Assembly (NCBI GenBank): GCA_030544235.1
Contig: JARUPU010000099.1
Span: forward strand, 1 to 64,000
DNA length: 64,000 nt
DNA from: Lepturacanthus savala
Lineage: Eukaryota; Chordata; Actinopteri; Scombriformes; Trichiuridae
Direction: 5' to 3'
Shown here: positions 10,553-24,024 of the stretch, piece by piece
Numbering within the stretch: position 1 is the stretch's first letter
Layout of the letters: the number at the start of each line of letters is the position of its first letter
The notes under the pieces: model-generated
What the model was told of the DNA's origin: nothing
Seen by the model: the letters and a program-made list of their open reading frames with translations, nothing else
Databases searched by the model: none
Program-made: the position numbers and the translations under genes

Positions 10553-13500
10553 AGTGATTTTAAAGGTGCTGCAGCCCCGAAACCGAAAATCATATAGAAA
10601 TTGAACCAATTCCTACACCCCCCAGTTAAGAATTTAGGGTTAGGGTTAGGGTTAGACTAGGGTTAGGGTTAGGCTCAGCGTTGGGGTATAGGGAACGAAA
10701 CTACCAGGTATATCCCTCCCAGTGATTTTAAAGGTGCTGCAGCCCCGAAACCGAAAATCATATAGAAATTGAACCAATTCCTACACCCCCCAGTTAAGAA
10801 TTTAGGGTTAGGGTTAGGGTTAGGGTTAGACTAGGGTTAGGGTTAGGCTCAGCGTTGGGGTATAGGGAACGAAACTACCAGGTATATCCCTCCCAGTGAT
10901 TTTAAAGGTGCTGCAGCTCCGAAACCAAAAATCATATAGAAATTGGACAAATTCCTACACCCCCCAGTTAAGAATTTAGGGTTAGGGTTAGGGTTAGGGT
11001 TAGACTAGGGTTAGGGTTAGGCTCAGCGTTGGGGTATAGGGAACGAAACTACCAGGTATATCCCTCCCAGTGATTTTAAAGGTGCTGCAGCCCCGAAACC
11101 GAAAATCATATAGAAATTGAACCAATTCCTACACCCCCCATTAAGAATTTAGGGTTAGGGTTAGGGTTAGGGTTAGACTAGGATTAGGGTTAGGCTCAGC
11201 GTTGGGGCATAGGGAACGAAACTACCAGGTATATCCCTCCCAGTGATTTTAAAGGTGCTGCAGCCCCGAAACCGAAAATCATATAGAAATTGAACCAATT
11301 CCTACACCCCCCAGTTAAGAATTTAGGGTTAGGGTTAGGGTTAGGGTTAGACTAGGGTTAGGGTTAGGCTCAGCGTTGGGGTATAGGGAACGAAACTACC
11401 AGGTATATCCCTCCCAGTGATTTTAAAGGTGCTGCAGCCCCGAAACCGAAAATCATATAGAAATTGAACCAATTCCTACACCCCCCAGTTAAGAATTTAG
11501 GGTTAGGGTTAGGGTTAGGGTTAGACTAGGGTTAGGGTTAGGCTCAGCGTTGGGGTATAGGGAACGAAACTACCAGGTATATCCCTCCCAGTGATTTTAA
11601 AGGTGCTGCAGCCCCGAAACCGAAAATCATATAGAAATTGAACCAATTCCTACACCCCCCAGTTAAGAATTTAGGGTTAGGGTTAGGGTTAGGGTTAGAC
11701 TAGGGTTAGTGTTAGGCTCAGCGTTGGGGTATAGGGAACGAAACTACCAGGTATATCCCTCCCAGTGATTTTAAAGGTGCTGCAGCCCCGAAACCGAAAA
11801 TCATATAGAAATTGAACCAATTCCTACACCCCCCAGTTAAGAATTTAGGGTTAGGGTTAGGGTTAGGGTTAGACTAGGGTTAGTGTTAGGCTCAGCGTTG
11901 GGGTATAGGGAACGAAACTACCAGGTATATCCCTCCCAGTGATTTTAAAGGTGCTGCAGCCCCGAAACCGAAAATCATATAGAAATTGAACCAATTCCTA
12001 TAACCCCCAGTTAAGAATTTAGGGTTAGGGTTAGGGTTAGGGTTAGACTAGGGTTAGGGTTAGGCTCAGCGTTGGGGTATAGGGAACGAAACTACCAGGT
12101 ATATCCCTCCCAGTGATTTTAAAGGTGCTGCAGCCCCGAAACCGAAAATCATATAGAAATTGAACCAATTCCTACACCCCCCAGTAAAGAATTTAGGGTT
12201 AGGGTTAGGGTTAGGGTTAGGGTTAGACTAGGGTTAGGGTTAGGCTCAGCGTTGGGGTATAGGGAACGAAACTACCAGGTATATCCCTCCCAGTGATTTT
12301 AAAGGTGCTGCAGCCCCGAAACCGAAAATCATATAGAAATTGAACCAATTCCTACACCCCCCAGTTAAGAATTTAGGGTTAGGTTTAGGGTTAGACTAGG
12401 GTCAGGGTTAGGCTCAGCGTTGGGGTATAGGGAATGAAACTACCAGGTATATCCCTCCCAGTGAATTTAAAGGTGCTGCAGCCCCGAAACCGAAAATCAT
12501 ATAGAAATTGAACCAATTCCTACAACCCACAGTTAAGAATTTAGGGTTAGGGTTAGGGTTAGGGTTAGGGTTAGACTAGGGTTAGGGTTAGGCTCAGCTT
12601 TAGGGTATAGAGAACGAAACTACCAGGTATATCCCTCCCAGTGATTTTAAAGGTGCTGCAGCCCCGAAACCGAAAATCATATAGAAATTGAACCAATTCC
12701 TACACCCCCCAGTTAAGAATTTAGGGTTAGGGTTAGGGTTAGGGTTAGACTAGGGTTAGGGTTAGGCTCAGCGTTGGGGTATAGGGAACGAAACTACCAG
12801 GTATATCCCTCCCAGTGATTTTAAAGGTGCTGCAGCCCCGAAACGGAAAATCATATAGAAATTGAACCAATTCCTACACCCCCCAGTTAAGAATTTAGGG
12901 TTAGGGTTAGGGTTAGACTAGGGTTAGGGTTAGGCTCAGCGTTGGGGTATAGGGAACGAAACTACCAGGTATATCCCTCCCAGTGATTTTAAAGGTGCTG
13001 CAGCCCCGAAGCCGAAAATCATATAGAAATTGAACCAATTCCTACACCCCCCAGTTAAGAATTTAGGGTTAGGGTTAGGGTTAGGGTTAGACTAGGGTTA
13101 GGGTTAGGCTCAGCGTTGGGGTATAGGGAACGAAACTACCAGGTATATCCCTCCCAGTGATTTTAAAGGTGCTGCAGCCCCGAAACCGAAAATCATATAG
13201 AAATTGAACCAATTCCTACACCCCCCAGTTAAGAATTTAGGGTTAGGGTTAGGGTTAGGGTTAGACTAGGGTTAGGGTTAGGCTCAGCGTTGGGGTATAG
13301 GGAACGAAACTACCAGGTATATCCCTCCCAGTGATTTTAAAGGTGCTGCAGCCCCGAAACCGAAAATCATATAGAAATTGAACCAATTCCTACACCCCCC
13401 AGTTAAGAATTTAGGGTTAGGGTTAGGGTTAGACTAGGGTTAGGGTTAGGCTCAGCGTTGGGGTATAGGGAACGAAACTACCAGGTATATCCCTCCCAGT

Positions 13501-16454
13501 GATTTTAAAGGTGCTGCAGCCCCGAAACCGAAAATCATATAGAAATTGAACCAATTCCTACACCCCCCAGTTAAGAATTTAGGGTTAGGGTTAGGGTTAG
13601 ACTAGGGTTAGGGTTAGGCTCAGCGTTGGGGTATAGGGAACGAAACTACCAGGTATATCCCTCCCAGTGATTTTAAAGGTGCTGCAGCCCCGAAACCGAA
13701 AATCATATAGAAATTGAACCAATTCCTACACCCCCCAGTTAAGAATTTAGGGTTAGGGTTAGGGTTAGGGTTAGACTAGGGTTAGGGTTAGGCTCAGCGT
13801 TGGGGTATAGGGAACGAAACTACCAGGTATATCCCTCCCAGTGATTTTAAAGGTGCTGCAGCCCCGAAACCGAAAATCATATAGAAATTGAACCAATTCC
13901 TACACCCCCCAGTTAAGAATTTAGGGTTAGGGTTAGGGTTAGACTAGGGTTAGGGTTAGGCTCAGCGTTGGGGTATAGGGAACGAAACTACCAGGTATAT
14001 CCCTCCCAGTGATTTTAAAGGTGCTGCAGCCCCGAAACCGAAAATCATATAGAAATTGAACCAATTCCTACACCCCCCAGTTAAGAATTTAGGGTTAGGG
14101 TTAGGGTTAGACTAGGGTTAGGGTTAGGCTCAGCGTTGGGGTATAGGGAACGAAACTACCAGGTATATCCCTCCCAGTGATTTTAAAGGTGCTGCAGCCC
14201 CGAAACCGAAAATCATATAGAAATTGAACCAATTCCTACACCCCCCAGTAAAGAATTTAGGGTTAGGGTTAGGGTTAGGGTTAGGGTTAGGGTTAGACTA
14301 GGGTTAGGGTTAGGCTCAGCGTTGGGGTATAGGGAACGAAACTACCAGGTATATCCCTCCCAGTGATTTTAAAGGTGCTGCAGCCCCGAAACCGAAAATC
14401 ATATAGAAATTGAACCAATTCCTACACCCCCCAGTTAAGAATTTAGGGTCAGGTTTAGGGTTAGACTAGGGTCAGGGTTAGGCTCAGCGTTGGGGTATAG
14501 GGAATGAAACTACCAGGTATATCCCTCCCAGTGAATTTAAAGGTGCTGCAGCCCCGAAACCGAAAATCATATAGAAATTGAACCAATTCCTACACCCCCC
14601 AGTTAAGAATTTAGGGTTAGGGTTAGGGTTAGGGTTAGACTAGGGTTAGGGTTAGGCTCAGCTTTAGGGTATAGAGAACGAAACTACCAGGTATATCCCT
14701 CCCAGTGATTTTAAAGGTGCTGCAGCCCCGAAACCGAAAATCATATAGAAAATGAACCAATTCCTACACCCCCCAGTTAAGAATTTAGGGTTAGGGTTAG
14801 GGTTAGACTAGGGTTAGGGTTAGGCTCAGCGTTGGGGTATAGGGAACGAAACTACCAGGTATATCCCTCCCAGTGATTTTAAAGGTGCTGCAGCCCCGAA
14901 ACCGAAAATCATATAGAAATTGAACCAATTCCTACACCCCCCAGTTAAGAATTTAGGGTTAGGGTTAGGGTTAGGGTTAGACTAGGGTTAGGGTTAGGCT
15001 CAGCGTTGGGGTATAGGGAACGAAACTACCAGGTATATCCCTCCCAGTGATTTTAAAGGTGCTGCAGCCCCGAAACCGAAAATCATATAGAAATTGAACC
15101 AATTCCTACACCCCCCAGTTAAGAATTTAGGGTTAGGGTTAGGGTTAGGGTTAGGGTTAGGGTTAGACTAGGGTTAGGGTTAGGCTCAGCTTTAGGGTAT
15201 AGAGAACGAAACTACCAGGTATATCCCTCCCAGTGATTTTAAAGGTGCTGCAGCCCCGAAACCGAAAATCATATAGAAATTGAACCAATTCCTACACCCC
15301 CCAGTTAAGAATTTAGGGTTAGGGTTAGGGTTAGGGTTAGGGTTAGGGTTAGACTAGGGTTAGGGTTAGGCTCAGCTTTAGGGTATAGAGAACGAAACTA
15401 CCAGGTATATCCCTCCCAGTGATTTTAAAGGTGCTGCAGCCCCGAAACCGAAAATCATATAGAAATTGATCCAATTCCTACACCCCCCAGTTAAGAATTT
15501 AGGGTTAGGGTTAGGGTTAGGGTTAGACTAGGGTTAGGGTTAGGCTCAGCGTTGGGGTATAGGGAACGAAACTACCAGGTATATCCCTCCCAGTGATTTT
15601 AAAGGTGCTGCAGCCCCGAAACCGAAAATCATATAGAAATTGAACCAATTCCTACACCCCCCAGTTAAGAATTTAGGGTTAGGGTTAGGGTTAGACTAGG
15701 GTTAGGGTTAGGCTCAGCGTTGGGGTATAGGGAACGAAACTACCAGGTATATCCCTCCCAGTGATTTTAAAGGTGCTGCAGCCCCGAAACCGAAAATCAT
15801 ATAGAAATTGAACCAATTCCTACACCCCCCAGTTAAGAATTTAGGGTTAGGGTTAGGGTTAGACTAGGGTTAGGGTTAGGCTCAGCGTTGGGGTATAGGG
15901 AACGAAACTACCAGGTATATCCCTCCCAGTGATTTTAAAGGTGCTGCAGCTCCGAAACCAAAAATCATATAGAAATTGGACAAATTCCTACACCCCCCAG
16001 TTAAGAATTTAGGGTTAGGGTTAGGGTTAGGGTTAGGGTTAGACTAGGGTTAGGGTTAGGCTCAGCGTTGGGGTATAGGGAACGAAACTACCAGGTATAT
16101 CCCTCCCAGTGATTTTAAAGGTGCTGCAGCCCCGAAACCGAAAATCATATAGAAATTGAACCAATTCCTACACCCCCCGTTAAGAATTTAGGGTTAGGGT
16201 TAGGGTTAGGGTTAGACTAGGATTAGGGTTAGGCTCAGCGTTGGGGCATAGGGAACGAAACTACCAGGTATATCCCTCCCAGTGATTTTAAAGGTGCTGC
16301 AGCCCCGAAACCGAAAATCATATAGAAATTGAACCAATTCCTACACCCCCCAGTTAAGAATTTAGGGTTAGGGTTAGGGTTAGGGTTAGACTAGGGTTAG
16401 GGTTAGGCTCAGCGTTGGGGTATAGGGAACGAAACTACCAGGTATATCCCTCCC

Positions 16455-17588
16455 AGTGATTTTAAAGGTGCTGCAGCCCCGAAACCGAAAATCATATAGA
16501 AATTGAACCAATTCCTACACCCCCCAGTTAAGAATTTAGGGTTAGGGTTAGGGTTAGGGTTAGACTAGGGTTAGGGTTAGGCTCAGCGTTGGGGTATAGG
16601 GTTAGGGTTAGGGTTAGGGTTAGGGTTAGACTAGGGTTAGGGTTAGGCTCAGCGTTGGGGTATAGGGAACGAAACTACCAGGTATATCCCTCCCAGTGAT
16701 TTTAAAGGTGCTGCAGCCCCGAAACCGAAAATCATATGGAAATTGAACCAATTCCTACACCCCCCAGTTAAGAATTTAGGGTTAGGGTTAGGGTTAGGGT
16801 TAGGGTTAGACTAGGGTTAGGGTTAGGCTCAGCGTTGGGGTATATGGAACGAAACTACCAGGTATATCCCTCCCAGTGATTTTAAAGGTGCTGCAGCCCC
16901 GAAACCGAAAATCATATAGAAATTGAACCAATTCCTACACCCCCCAGTTAAGAATTTAGGGTTAGGGTTAGGGTTAGGGTTAGGGTTAGGGTTAGACTAG
17001 GGTTAGGGTTAGGCTCAGCTTTAGGGTATAGAGAACGAAACTACCAGGTATATCCCTCCCAGTGATTTTAAAGGTGCTGCAGCCCCGAAACCGAAAATCA
17101 TATAGAAATTGAACCAATTCCTACACCCCCCAGTTAAGAATTTAGGGTTAGGGTTAGGGTCAGGGTTAGACTAGGGTTAGGGTTAGGCTCAGCTTTAGGG
17201 TATAGAGAACGAAACTACCAGGTATATCCCTCCCAGTGATTTTAAAGGTGCTGCAGCCCCGAAACCGAAAATCATATAGAAATTGAACCAATTCCTACAC
17301 CCCCCAGTTAAGAATTTAGGGTTAGGGTTAGGGTCAGGGCTAGACTAGGGTTAGGGTTAGGCTCAGCTTTAGGGTATAGAGAACGAAACTACCAGGTATA
17401 TCCCTCCCAGTGATTTTAAAGGTGCTGCAGCCCCGAAACCGAAAATCATATAGAAATTGATCCAATTCCTACACCCCCCAGTTAAGAATTTAGGGTTAGG
17501 GTTAGGGTTAGGGTTAGGGTTAGACTAGGGTTAGGGTTAGGCTCAGCGTTGGGGTATAGGGAACGAAAATACCAGGTATATCCCTCCC
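16455..17588 (+). repeat. I-Y-L-R-R-Q cassette, copy 2 (1,134 bp)
   Basis: Six monomers: I4 16455, Y5 16695, L6 16875, RL4 17061, RL4 17235, Q5 17409 (AAATACC). It lies 7,036 bp right of copy 1 as part of macro-unit B. Confidence 0.92.
16602..16667 (+). repeat. Extra telomeric block 2 (66 bp)
   Basis: Same structure and length as the block at 9566, and displaced from it by exactly 7,036 bp, so it was copied as part of macro-unit B rather than formed independently. Confidence 0.95.
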
Positions 17589-20500
17589 AGTGATTTTAAA
17601 GGTGCTGCAGCCCCGAAACCGAAAATCATATAGAAATTGAACCAATTCCTACACCCCCCAGTTAAGAATTTAGGGTTAGGGTTAGGGTTAGACTAGGGTT
17701 AGGGTTAGGCTCAGCGTTGGGGTATAGGGAACGAAACTACCAGGTATATCCCTCCCAGTGATTTTAAAGGTGCTGCAGCCCCGAAACCGAAAATCATATA
17801 GAAATTGAACCAATTCCTACACCCCCCAGTTAAGAATTTAGGGTTAGGGTTAGGGTTAGGGTTAGACTAGGGTTAGGGTTAGGCTCAGCGTTGGGGTATA
17901 GGGAACGAAACTACCAGGTATATCCCTCCCAGTGATTTTAAAGGTGCTGCAGCTCCGAAACCAAAAATCATATAGAAATTGGACAAATTCCTACACCCCC
18001 CAGTTAAGAATTTAGGGTTAGGGTTAGGGTTAGGGTTAGACTAGGGTTAGGGTTAGGCTCAGCGTTGGGGTATAGGGAACGAAACTACCAGGTATATCCC
18101 TCCCAGTGATTTTAAAGGTGCTGCAGCCCCGAAACCGAAAATCATATAGAAATTGAACCAATTCCTACACCCCCCATTAAGAATTTAGGGTTAGGGTTAG
18201 GGTTAGGGTTAGACTAGGATTAGGGTTAGGCTCAGCGTTGGGGCATAGGGAACGAAACTACCAGGTATATCCCTCCCAGTGATTTTAAAGGTGCTGCAGC
18301 CCCGAAACCGAAAATCATATAGAAATTGAACCAATTCCTACACCCCCCAGTTAAGAATTTAGGGTTAGGGTTAGGGTTAGGGTTAGACTAGGGTTAGGGT
18401 TAGGCTCAGCGTTGGGGTATAGGGAACGAAACTACCAGGTATATCCCTCCCAGTGATTTTAAAGGTGCTGCAGCCCCGAAACCGAAAATCATATAGAAAT
18501 TGAACCAATTCCTACACCCCCCAGTTAAGAATTTAGGGTTAGGGTTAGGGTTAGGGTTAGACTAGGGTTAGGGTTAGGCTCAGCGTTGGGGTATAGGGAA
18601 CGAAACTACCAGGTATATCCCTCCCAGTGATTTTAAAGGTGCTGCAGCCCCGAAACCGAAAATCATATAGAAATTGAACCAATTCCTACACCCCCCAGTT
18701 AAGAATTTAGGGTTAGGGTTAGGGTTAGGGTTAGACTAGGGTTAGTGTTAGGCTCAGCGTTGGGGTATAGGGAACGAAACTACCAGGTATATCCCTCCCA
18801 GTGATTTTAAAGGTGCTGCAGCCCCGAAACCGAAAATCATATAGAAATTGAACCAATTCCTATAACCCCCAGTTAAGAATTTAGGGTTAGGGTTAGGGTT
18901 AGGGTTAGACTAGGGTTAGGGTTAGGCTCAGCGTTGGGGTATAGGGAACGAAACTACCAGGTATATCCCTCCCAGTGATTTTAAAGGTGCTGCAGCCCCG
19001 AAACCGAAAATCATATAGAAATTGAACCAATTCCTACACCCCCCAGTAAAGAATTTAGGGTTAGGGTTAGGGTTAGGGTTAGGGTTAGACTAGGGTTAGG
19101 GTTAGGCTCAGCGTTGGGGTATAGGGAACGAAACTACCAGGTATATCCCTCCCAGTGATTTTAAAGGTGCTGCAGCCCCGAAACCGAAAATCATATAGAA
19201 ATTGAACCAATTCCTACACCCCCCAGTTAAGAATTTAGGGTTAGGTTTAGGGTTAGACTAGGGTCAGGGTTAGGCTCAGCGTTGGGGTATAGGGAATGAA
19301 ACTACCAGGTATATCCCTCCCAGTGAATTTAAAGGTGCTGCAGCCCCGAAACCGAAAATCATATAGAAATTGAACCAATTCCTACAACCCACAGTTAAGA
19401 ATTTAGGGTTAGGGTTAGGGTTAGGGTTAGGGTTAGACTAGGGTTAGGGTTAGGCTCAGCTTTAGGGTATAGAGAACGAAACTACCAGGTATATCCCTCC
19501 CAGTGATTTTAAAGGTGCTGCAGCCCCGAAACCGAAAATCATATAGAAATTGAACCAATTCCTACACCCCCCAGTTAAGAATTTAGGGTTAGGGTTAGGG
19601 TTAGGGTTAGACTAGGGTTAGGGTTAGGCTCAGCGTTGGGGTATAGGGAACGAAACTACCAGGTATATCCCTCCCAGTGATTTTAAAGGTGCTGCAGCCC
19701 CGAAACGGAAAATCATATAGAAATTGAACCAATTCCTACACCCCCCAGTTAAGAATTTAGGGTTAGGGTTAGGGTTAGACTAGGGTTAGGGTTAGGCTCA
19801 GCGTTGGGGTATAGGGAACGAAACTACCAGGTATATCCCTCCCAGTGATTTTAAAGGTGCTGCAGCCCCGAAACCGAAAATCATATAGAAATTGAACCAA
19901 TTCCTACACCCCCCAGTTAAGAATTTAGGGTTAGGGTTAGGGTTAGGGTTAGACTAGGGTTAGGGTTAGGCTCAGCGTTGGGGTATAGGGAACGAAACTA
20001 CCAGGTATATCCCTCCCAGTGATTTTAAAGGTGCTGCAGCCCCGAAACCGAAAATCATATAGAAATTGAACCAATTCCTACACCCCCCAGTTAAGAATTT
20101 AGGGTTAGGGTTAGGGTTAGACTAGGGTTAGGGTTAGGCTCAGCGTTGGGGTATAGGGAACGAAACTACCAGGTATATCCCTCCCAGTGATTTTAAAGGT
20201 GCTGCAGCCCCGAAACCGAAAATCATATAGAAATTGAACCAATTCCTACACCCCCCAGTTAAGAATTTAGGGTTAGGGTTAGGGTTAGACTAGGGTTAGG
20301 GTTAGGCTCAGCGTTGGGGTATAGGGAACGAAACTACCAGGTATATCCCTCCCAGTGATTTTAAAGGTGCTGCAGCCCCGAAACCGAAAATCATATAGAA
20401 ATTGAACCAATTCCTACACCCCCCAGTAAAGAATTTAGGGTTAGGGTTAGGGTTAGGGTTAGGGTTAGGGTTAGACTAGGGTTAGGGTTAGGCTCAGCGT

Positions 20501-20881
20501 TGGGGTATAGGGAACGAAACTACCAGGTATATCCCTCCCAGTGATTTTAAAGGTGCTGCAGCCCCGAAACCGAAAATCATATAGAAATTGAACCAATTCC
20601 TACACCCCCCAGTTAAGAATTTAGGGTCAGGTTTAGGGTTAGACTAGGGTCAGGGTTAGGCTCAGCGTTGGGGTATAGGGAATGAAACTACCAGGTATAT
20701 CCCTCCCAGTGAATTTAAAGGTGCTGCAGCCCCGAAACCGAAAATCATATAGAAATTGAACCAATTCCTACACCCCCCAGTTAAGAATTTAGGGTTAGGG
20801 TTAGGGTTAGGGTTAGACTAGGGTTAGGGTTAGGCTCAGCTTTAGGGTATAGAGAACGAAACTACCAGGTATATCCCTCCC

Positions 20882-21931
20882 AGTGATTTTAAAGGTGCTG
20901 CAGCCCCGAAACCGAAAATCATATAGAAATTGAACCAATTCCTACACCCCCCAGTTAAGAATTTAGGGTTAGGGTTAGGGTTATGGTTAGACTAGGGTTA
21001 GGGTTAGGCTCAGCGTTGGGGTATAGGGAACGAAACTACCAGGTATATCCCTCCCAGTGATTTTAAAGGTGCTGCAGCCCCGAAACCGAAAATCATATAG
21101 AAATTGAACCAATTCCTACACCCCCCAGTTAAGAATTTAGGGTTAGGGTTAGGGTTAGGGTTAGACTAGGGTTAGGGTTAGGCTCAGCGTTGGGGTATAG
21201 GGAACGAAACTACCAGGTATATCCCTCCCAGTGATTTTAAAGGTGCTGCAGCCCCGAAACCGAAAATCATATAGAAATTGAACCAATTCCTACACCCCCC
21301 AGTTAAGAATTTAGGGTTAGGGTTAGGGTTAGGGTTAGACTAGGGTTAGTGTTAGGCTCAGCGTTGGGGTATAGGGAACGAAACTACCAGGTATATCCCT
21401 CCCAGTGATTTTAAAGGTGCTGCAGCCCCGAAACCGAAAATCATATAGAAATTGAACCAATTCCTATAACCCCCAGTTAAGAATTTAGGGTTAGGGTTAG
21501 GGTTAGGGTTAGACTAGGGTTAGGGTTAGGCTCAGCGTTGGGGTATAGGGAACGAAACTACCAGGTATATCCCTCCCAGTGATTTTAAAGGTGCTGCAGC
21601 CCCGAAACCGAAAATCATATAGAAATTGAACCAATTCCTACACCCCCCAGTAAAGAATTTAGGGTTAGGGTTAGGGTTAGGGTTAGGGTTAGACTAGGGT
21701 TAGGGTTAGGCTCAGCGTTGGGGTATAGGGAACGAAACTACCAGGTATATCCCTCCCAGTGATTTTAAAGGTGCTGCAGCCCCGAAGCCGAAAATCATAT
21801 AGAAATTGAACCAATTCCTACACCCCCCAGTTAAGAATTTAGGGTTAGGGTTAGGGTTAGGGTTAGACTAGGATTAGTGTTAGGCTCAGCGTTGGGGTAT
21901 AGGGAACGAAACTACCAGGTATATCCCTCCC
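20882..21931 (+). repeat. Array segment linking macro-unit B to the central repeats
   Basis: Monomer map: M 20882; 4 21056; S4 21230; T4 21404; A5 21578; Gd4 21758. Up to 21577 it matches 2791-3486 in order and length. The Gd monomer here has the TAGGATTAGTG change and is the last one of its kind in the window; further right the G monomers lack that second change. Confidence 0.88.
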
Positions 21932-23857
21932 AGTGATTTTAAAGGTGCTGCAGCCCCGAAACCGAAAATCATATAGAAATTGAACCAATTCCTATAACCC
22001 CCAGTTAAGAATTTAGGGTTAGGGTTAGGGTTAGGGTTAGACTAGGGTTAGGGTTAGGCTCAGCGTTGGGGTATAGGGAACGAAACTACCAGGTATATCC
22101 CTCCCAGTGATTTTAAAGGTGCTGCAGCCCCGAAACCGAAAATCATATAGAAATTGAACCAATTCCTACACCCCCCAGTAAAGAATTTAGGGTTAGGGTT
22201 AGGGTTAGGGTTAGGGTTAGACTAGGGTTAGGGTTAGGCTCAGCGTTGGGGTATAGGGAACGAAACTACCAGGTATATCCCTCCCAGTGATTTTAAAGGT
22301 GCTGCAGCCCCGAAGCCGAAAATCATATAGAAATTGAACCAATTCCTACACCCCCCAGTTAAGAATTTAGGGTTAGGGTTAGGGTTAGGGTTAGACTAGG
22401 GTTAGGGTTAGGCTCAGCGTTGGGGTATAGGGAACGAAACTACCAGGTATATCCCTCCCAGTGATTTTAAAGGTGCTGCAGCCCCGAAGCCGAAAATCAT
22501 ATAGAAATTGAACCAATTCCTACACCCCCCAGTTAAGAATTTAGGGTTAGGGTTAGGGTTAGGGTTAGACTAGGGTTAGGGTTAGGCTCAGCGTTGGGGT
22601 ATAGGGAACGAAACTACCAGGTATATCCCTCCCAGTGATTTTAAAGGTGCTGCAGCCCCGAAACCGAAAATCATATAGAAATTGAACCAATTCCTACACC
22701 CCCCAGTTAAGAATTTAGGGTTAGGGTTAGGGTTAGGGTTAGACTAGGGTTAGGGTTAGGCTCAGCGTTGGGGTATAGGGAACGAAACTACCAGGTATAT
22801 CCCTCCCAGTGATTTTAAAGGTGCTGCAGCCCCGAAACCGAAAATCATATAGAAATTGAACCAATTCCTACACCCCCCAGTTAAGAATTTAGGGTTAGGG
22901 TTAGGGTTAGGGTTAGACTAGGGTTAGTGTTAGGCTCAGCGTTGGGGTATAGGGAACGAAACTACCAGGTATATCCCTCCCAGTGATTTTAAAGGTGCTG
23001 CAGCCCCGAAACCGAAAATCATATAGAAATTGAACCAATTCCTATAACCCCCAGTTAAGAATTTAGGGTTAGGGTTAGGGTTAGGGTTAGACTAGGGTTA
23101 GGGTTAGGCTCAGCGTTGGGGTATAGGGAACGAAACTACCAGGTATATCCCTCCCAGTGATTTTAAAGGTGCTGCAGCCCCGAAACCGAAAATCATATAG
23201 AAATTGAACCAATTCCTACACCCCCCAGTTAAGAATTTAGGGTTAGGGTTAGGGTTAGGGTTAGGGTTAGACTAGGGTTAGGGTTAGGCTCAGCTTTAGG
23301 GTATAGAGAACGAAACTACCAGGTATATCCCTCCCAGTGATTTTAAAGGTGCTGCAGCCCCGAAACCGAAAATCATATAGAAATTGAACCAATTCCTACA
23401 CCCCCCAGTTAAGAATTTAGGGTTAGGGTTAGGGTTATGGTTAGACTAGGGTTAGGGTTAGGCTCAGCGTTGGGGTATAGGGAACGAAACTACCAGGTAT
23501 ATCCCTCCCAGTGATTTTAAAGGTGCTGCAGCCCCGAAACCGAAAATCATATAGAAATTGAACCAATTCCTACACCCCCCAGTTAAGAATTTAGGGTTAG
23601 GGTTAGGGTTAGGGTTAGACTAGGGTTAGGGTTAGGCTCAGCGTTGGGGTATAGGGAACGAAACTACCAGGTATATCCCTCCCAGTGATTTTAAAGGTGC
23701 TGCAGCCCCGAAACCGAAAATCATATAGAAATTGAACCAATTCCTACACCCCCCAGTTAAGAATTTAGGGTTAGGGTTAGGGTTAGGGTTAGACTAGGGT
23801 TAGTGTTAGGCTCAGCGTTGGGGTATAGGGAACGAAACTACCAGGTATATCCCTCCC

Positions 23858-24024
23858 AGTGATTTTAAAGGTGCTGCAGCCCGAAACCGAAAATCATATA
23901 GAAATTGAACCAATTCCTATAACCCCCAGTTAAGAATTTAGGGTTAGGGTTAGGGTTAGACTAGGGTTAGGGTTAGGCTCAGCGTTGGGGTATAGGGAAC
24001 GAAACTACCAGGTATATCCCTCCC
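23858..24024 (+). repeat. NT monomer with one-base deletion (first of 7)
   Basis: AGCCCGAAACC has three Cs where other monomers have four, giving 167 bp with three hexamers. Starts: 23858, 26833, 31224, 31565, 36124, 39099, 44192. It always has CTATAACC as well, follows S (or the A at 31391) and precedes A. It is limited to 23.8-44.4 kb, while the T form without the deletion sits on both sides. Confidence 0.93.

Larger units (their letters stand above)
7668..14703 (+). repeat. Macro-unit B, copy 1 (7,036 bp, 40 monomers)
   Basis: After the nine monomers shared with repeat A (7668-9244) the map continues: 4 9245; I4 9419; Y5 9659; L6 9839; RL4 10025; RL4 10199 (TCAGGG then CTAGAC); Q5 10373; 3 10553; 4 10721; W4 10895; X4 11069; 4 11242; 4 11416; S4 11590; S4 11764; T4 11938; A5 12112; V 12292; vL5 12460 (ACAACCCACAG); 4 12640; 3 12814; G4 12982; 4 13156; 3 13330; 3 13498; 4 13666; 3 13840; 3 14008; A6 14176; V 14362; vL4 14530. 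It holds an inner duplication of a 4-3-3 trio (13156-13665 and 13666-14175). The Q-3-W-X group occurs twice inside it (8382 and 10373), as paralogues that differ in hexamer count and in the base lost in X. Confidence 0.92.
14704..20881 (+). repeat. Macro-unit B, copy 2 (6,178 bp, 35 monomers)
   Basis: Monomer map: Z3 14704; 4 14872; L6 15046; L6 15232; Q4 15418; 3 15592; 3 15760; W5 15928; X4 16108; 4 16281; I4 16455; Y5 16695; L6 16875; RL4 17061; RL4 17235; Q5 17409; 3 17589; 4 17757; W4 17931; X4 18105; 4 18278; 4 18452; S4 18626; T4 18800; A5 18974; V 19154; vL5 19322; 4 19502; 3 19676; 4 19844; 3 20018; 3 20186; A6 20354; V 20540; vL4 20708. It equals copy 1 minus one S monomer (174 bp) and minus a four-monomer stretch corresponding to 12982-13665 (684 bp): 7,036 - 174 - 684 = 6,178 exactly. 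Offsets to copy 1 step from 7,036 to 6,862 to 6,178 at those two points. Confidence 0.92.

Noticed and set aside
23858..24024. One-base deletion AGCCCG as a sequencing error in a C run
   Set aside because: The same deletion occurs in seven monomers, always with CTATAACC, three hexamers and the same neighbours, so it is inherited. A systematic consensus error remains possible only if the copies themselves were mis-assembled.
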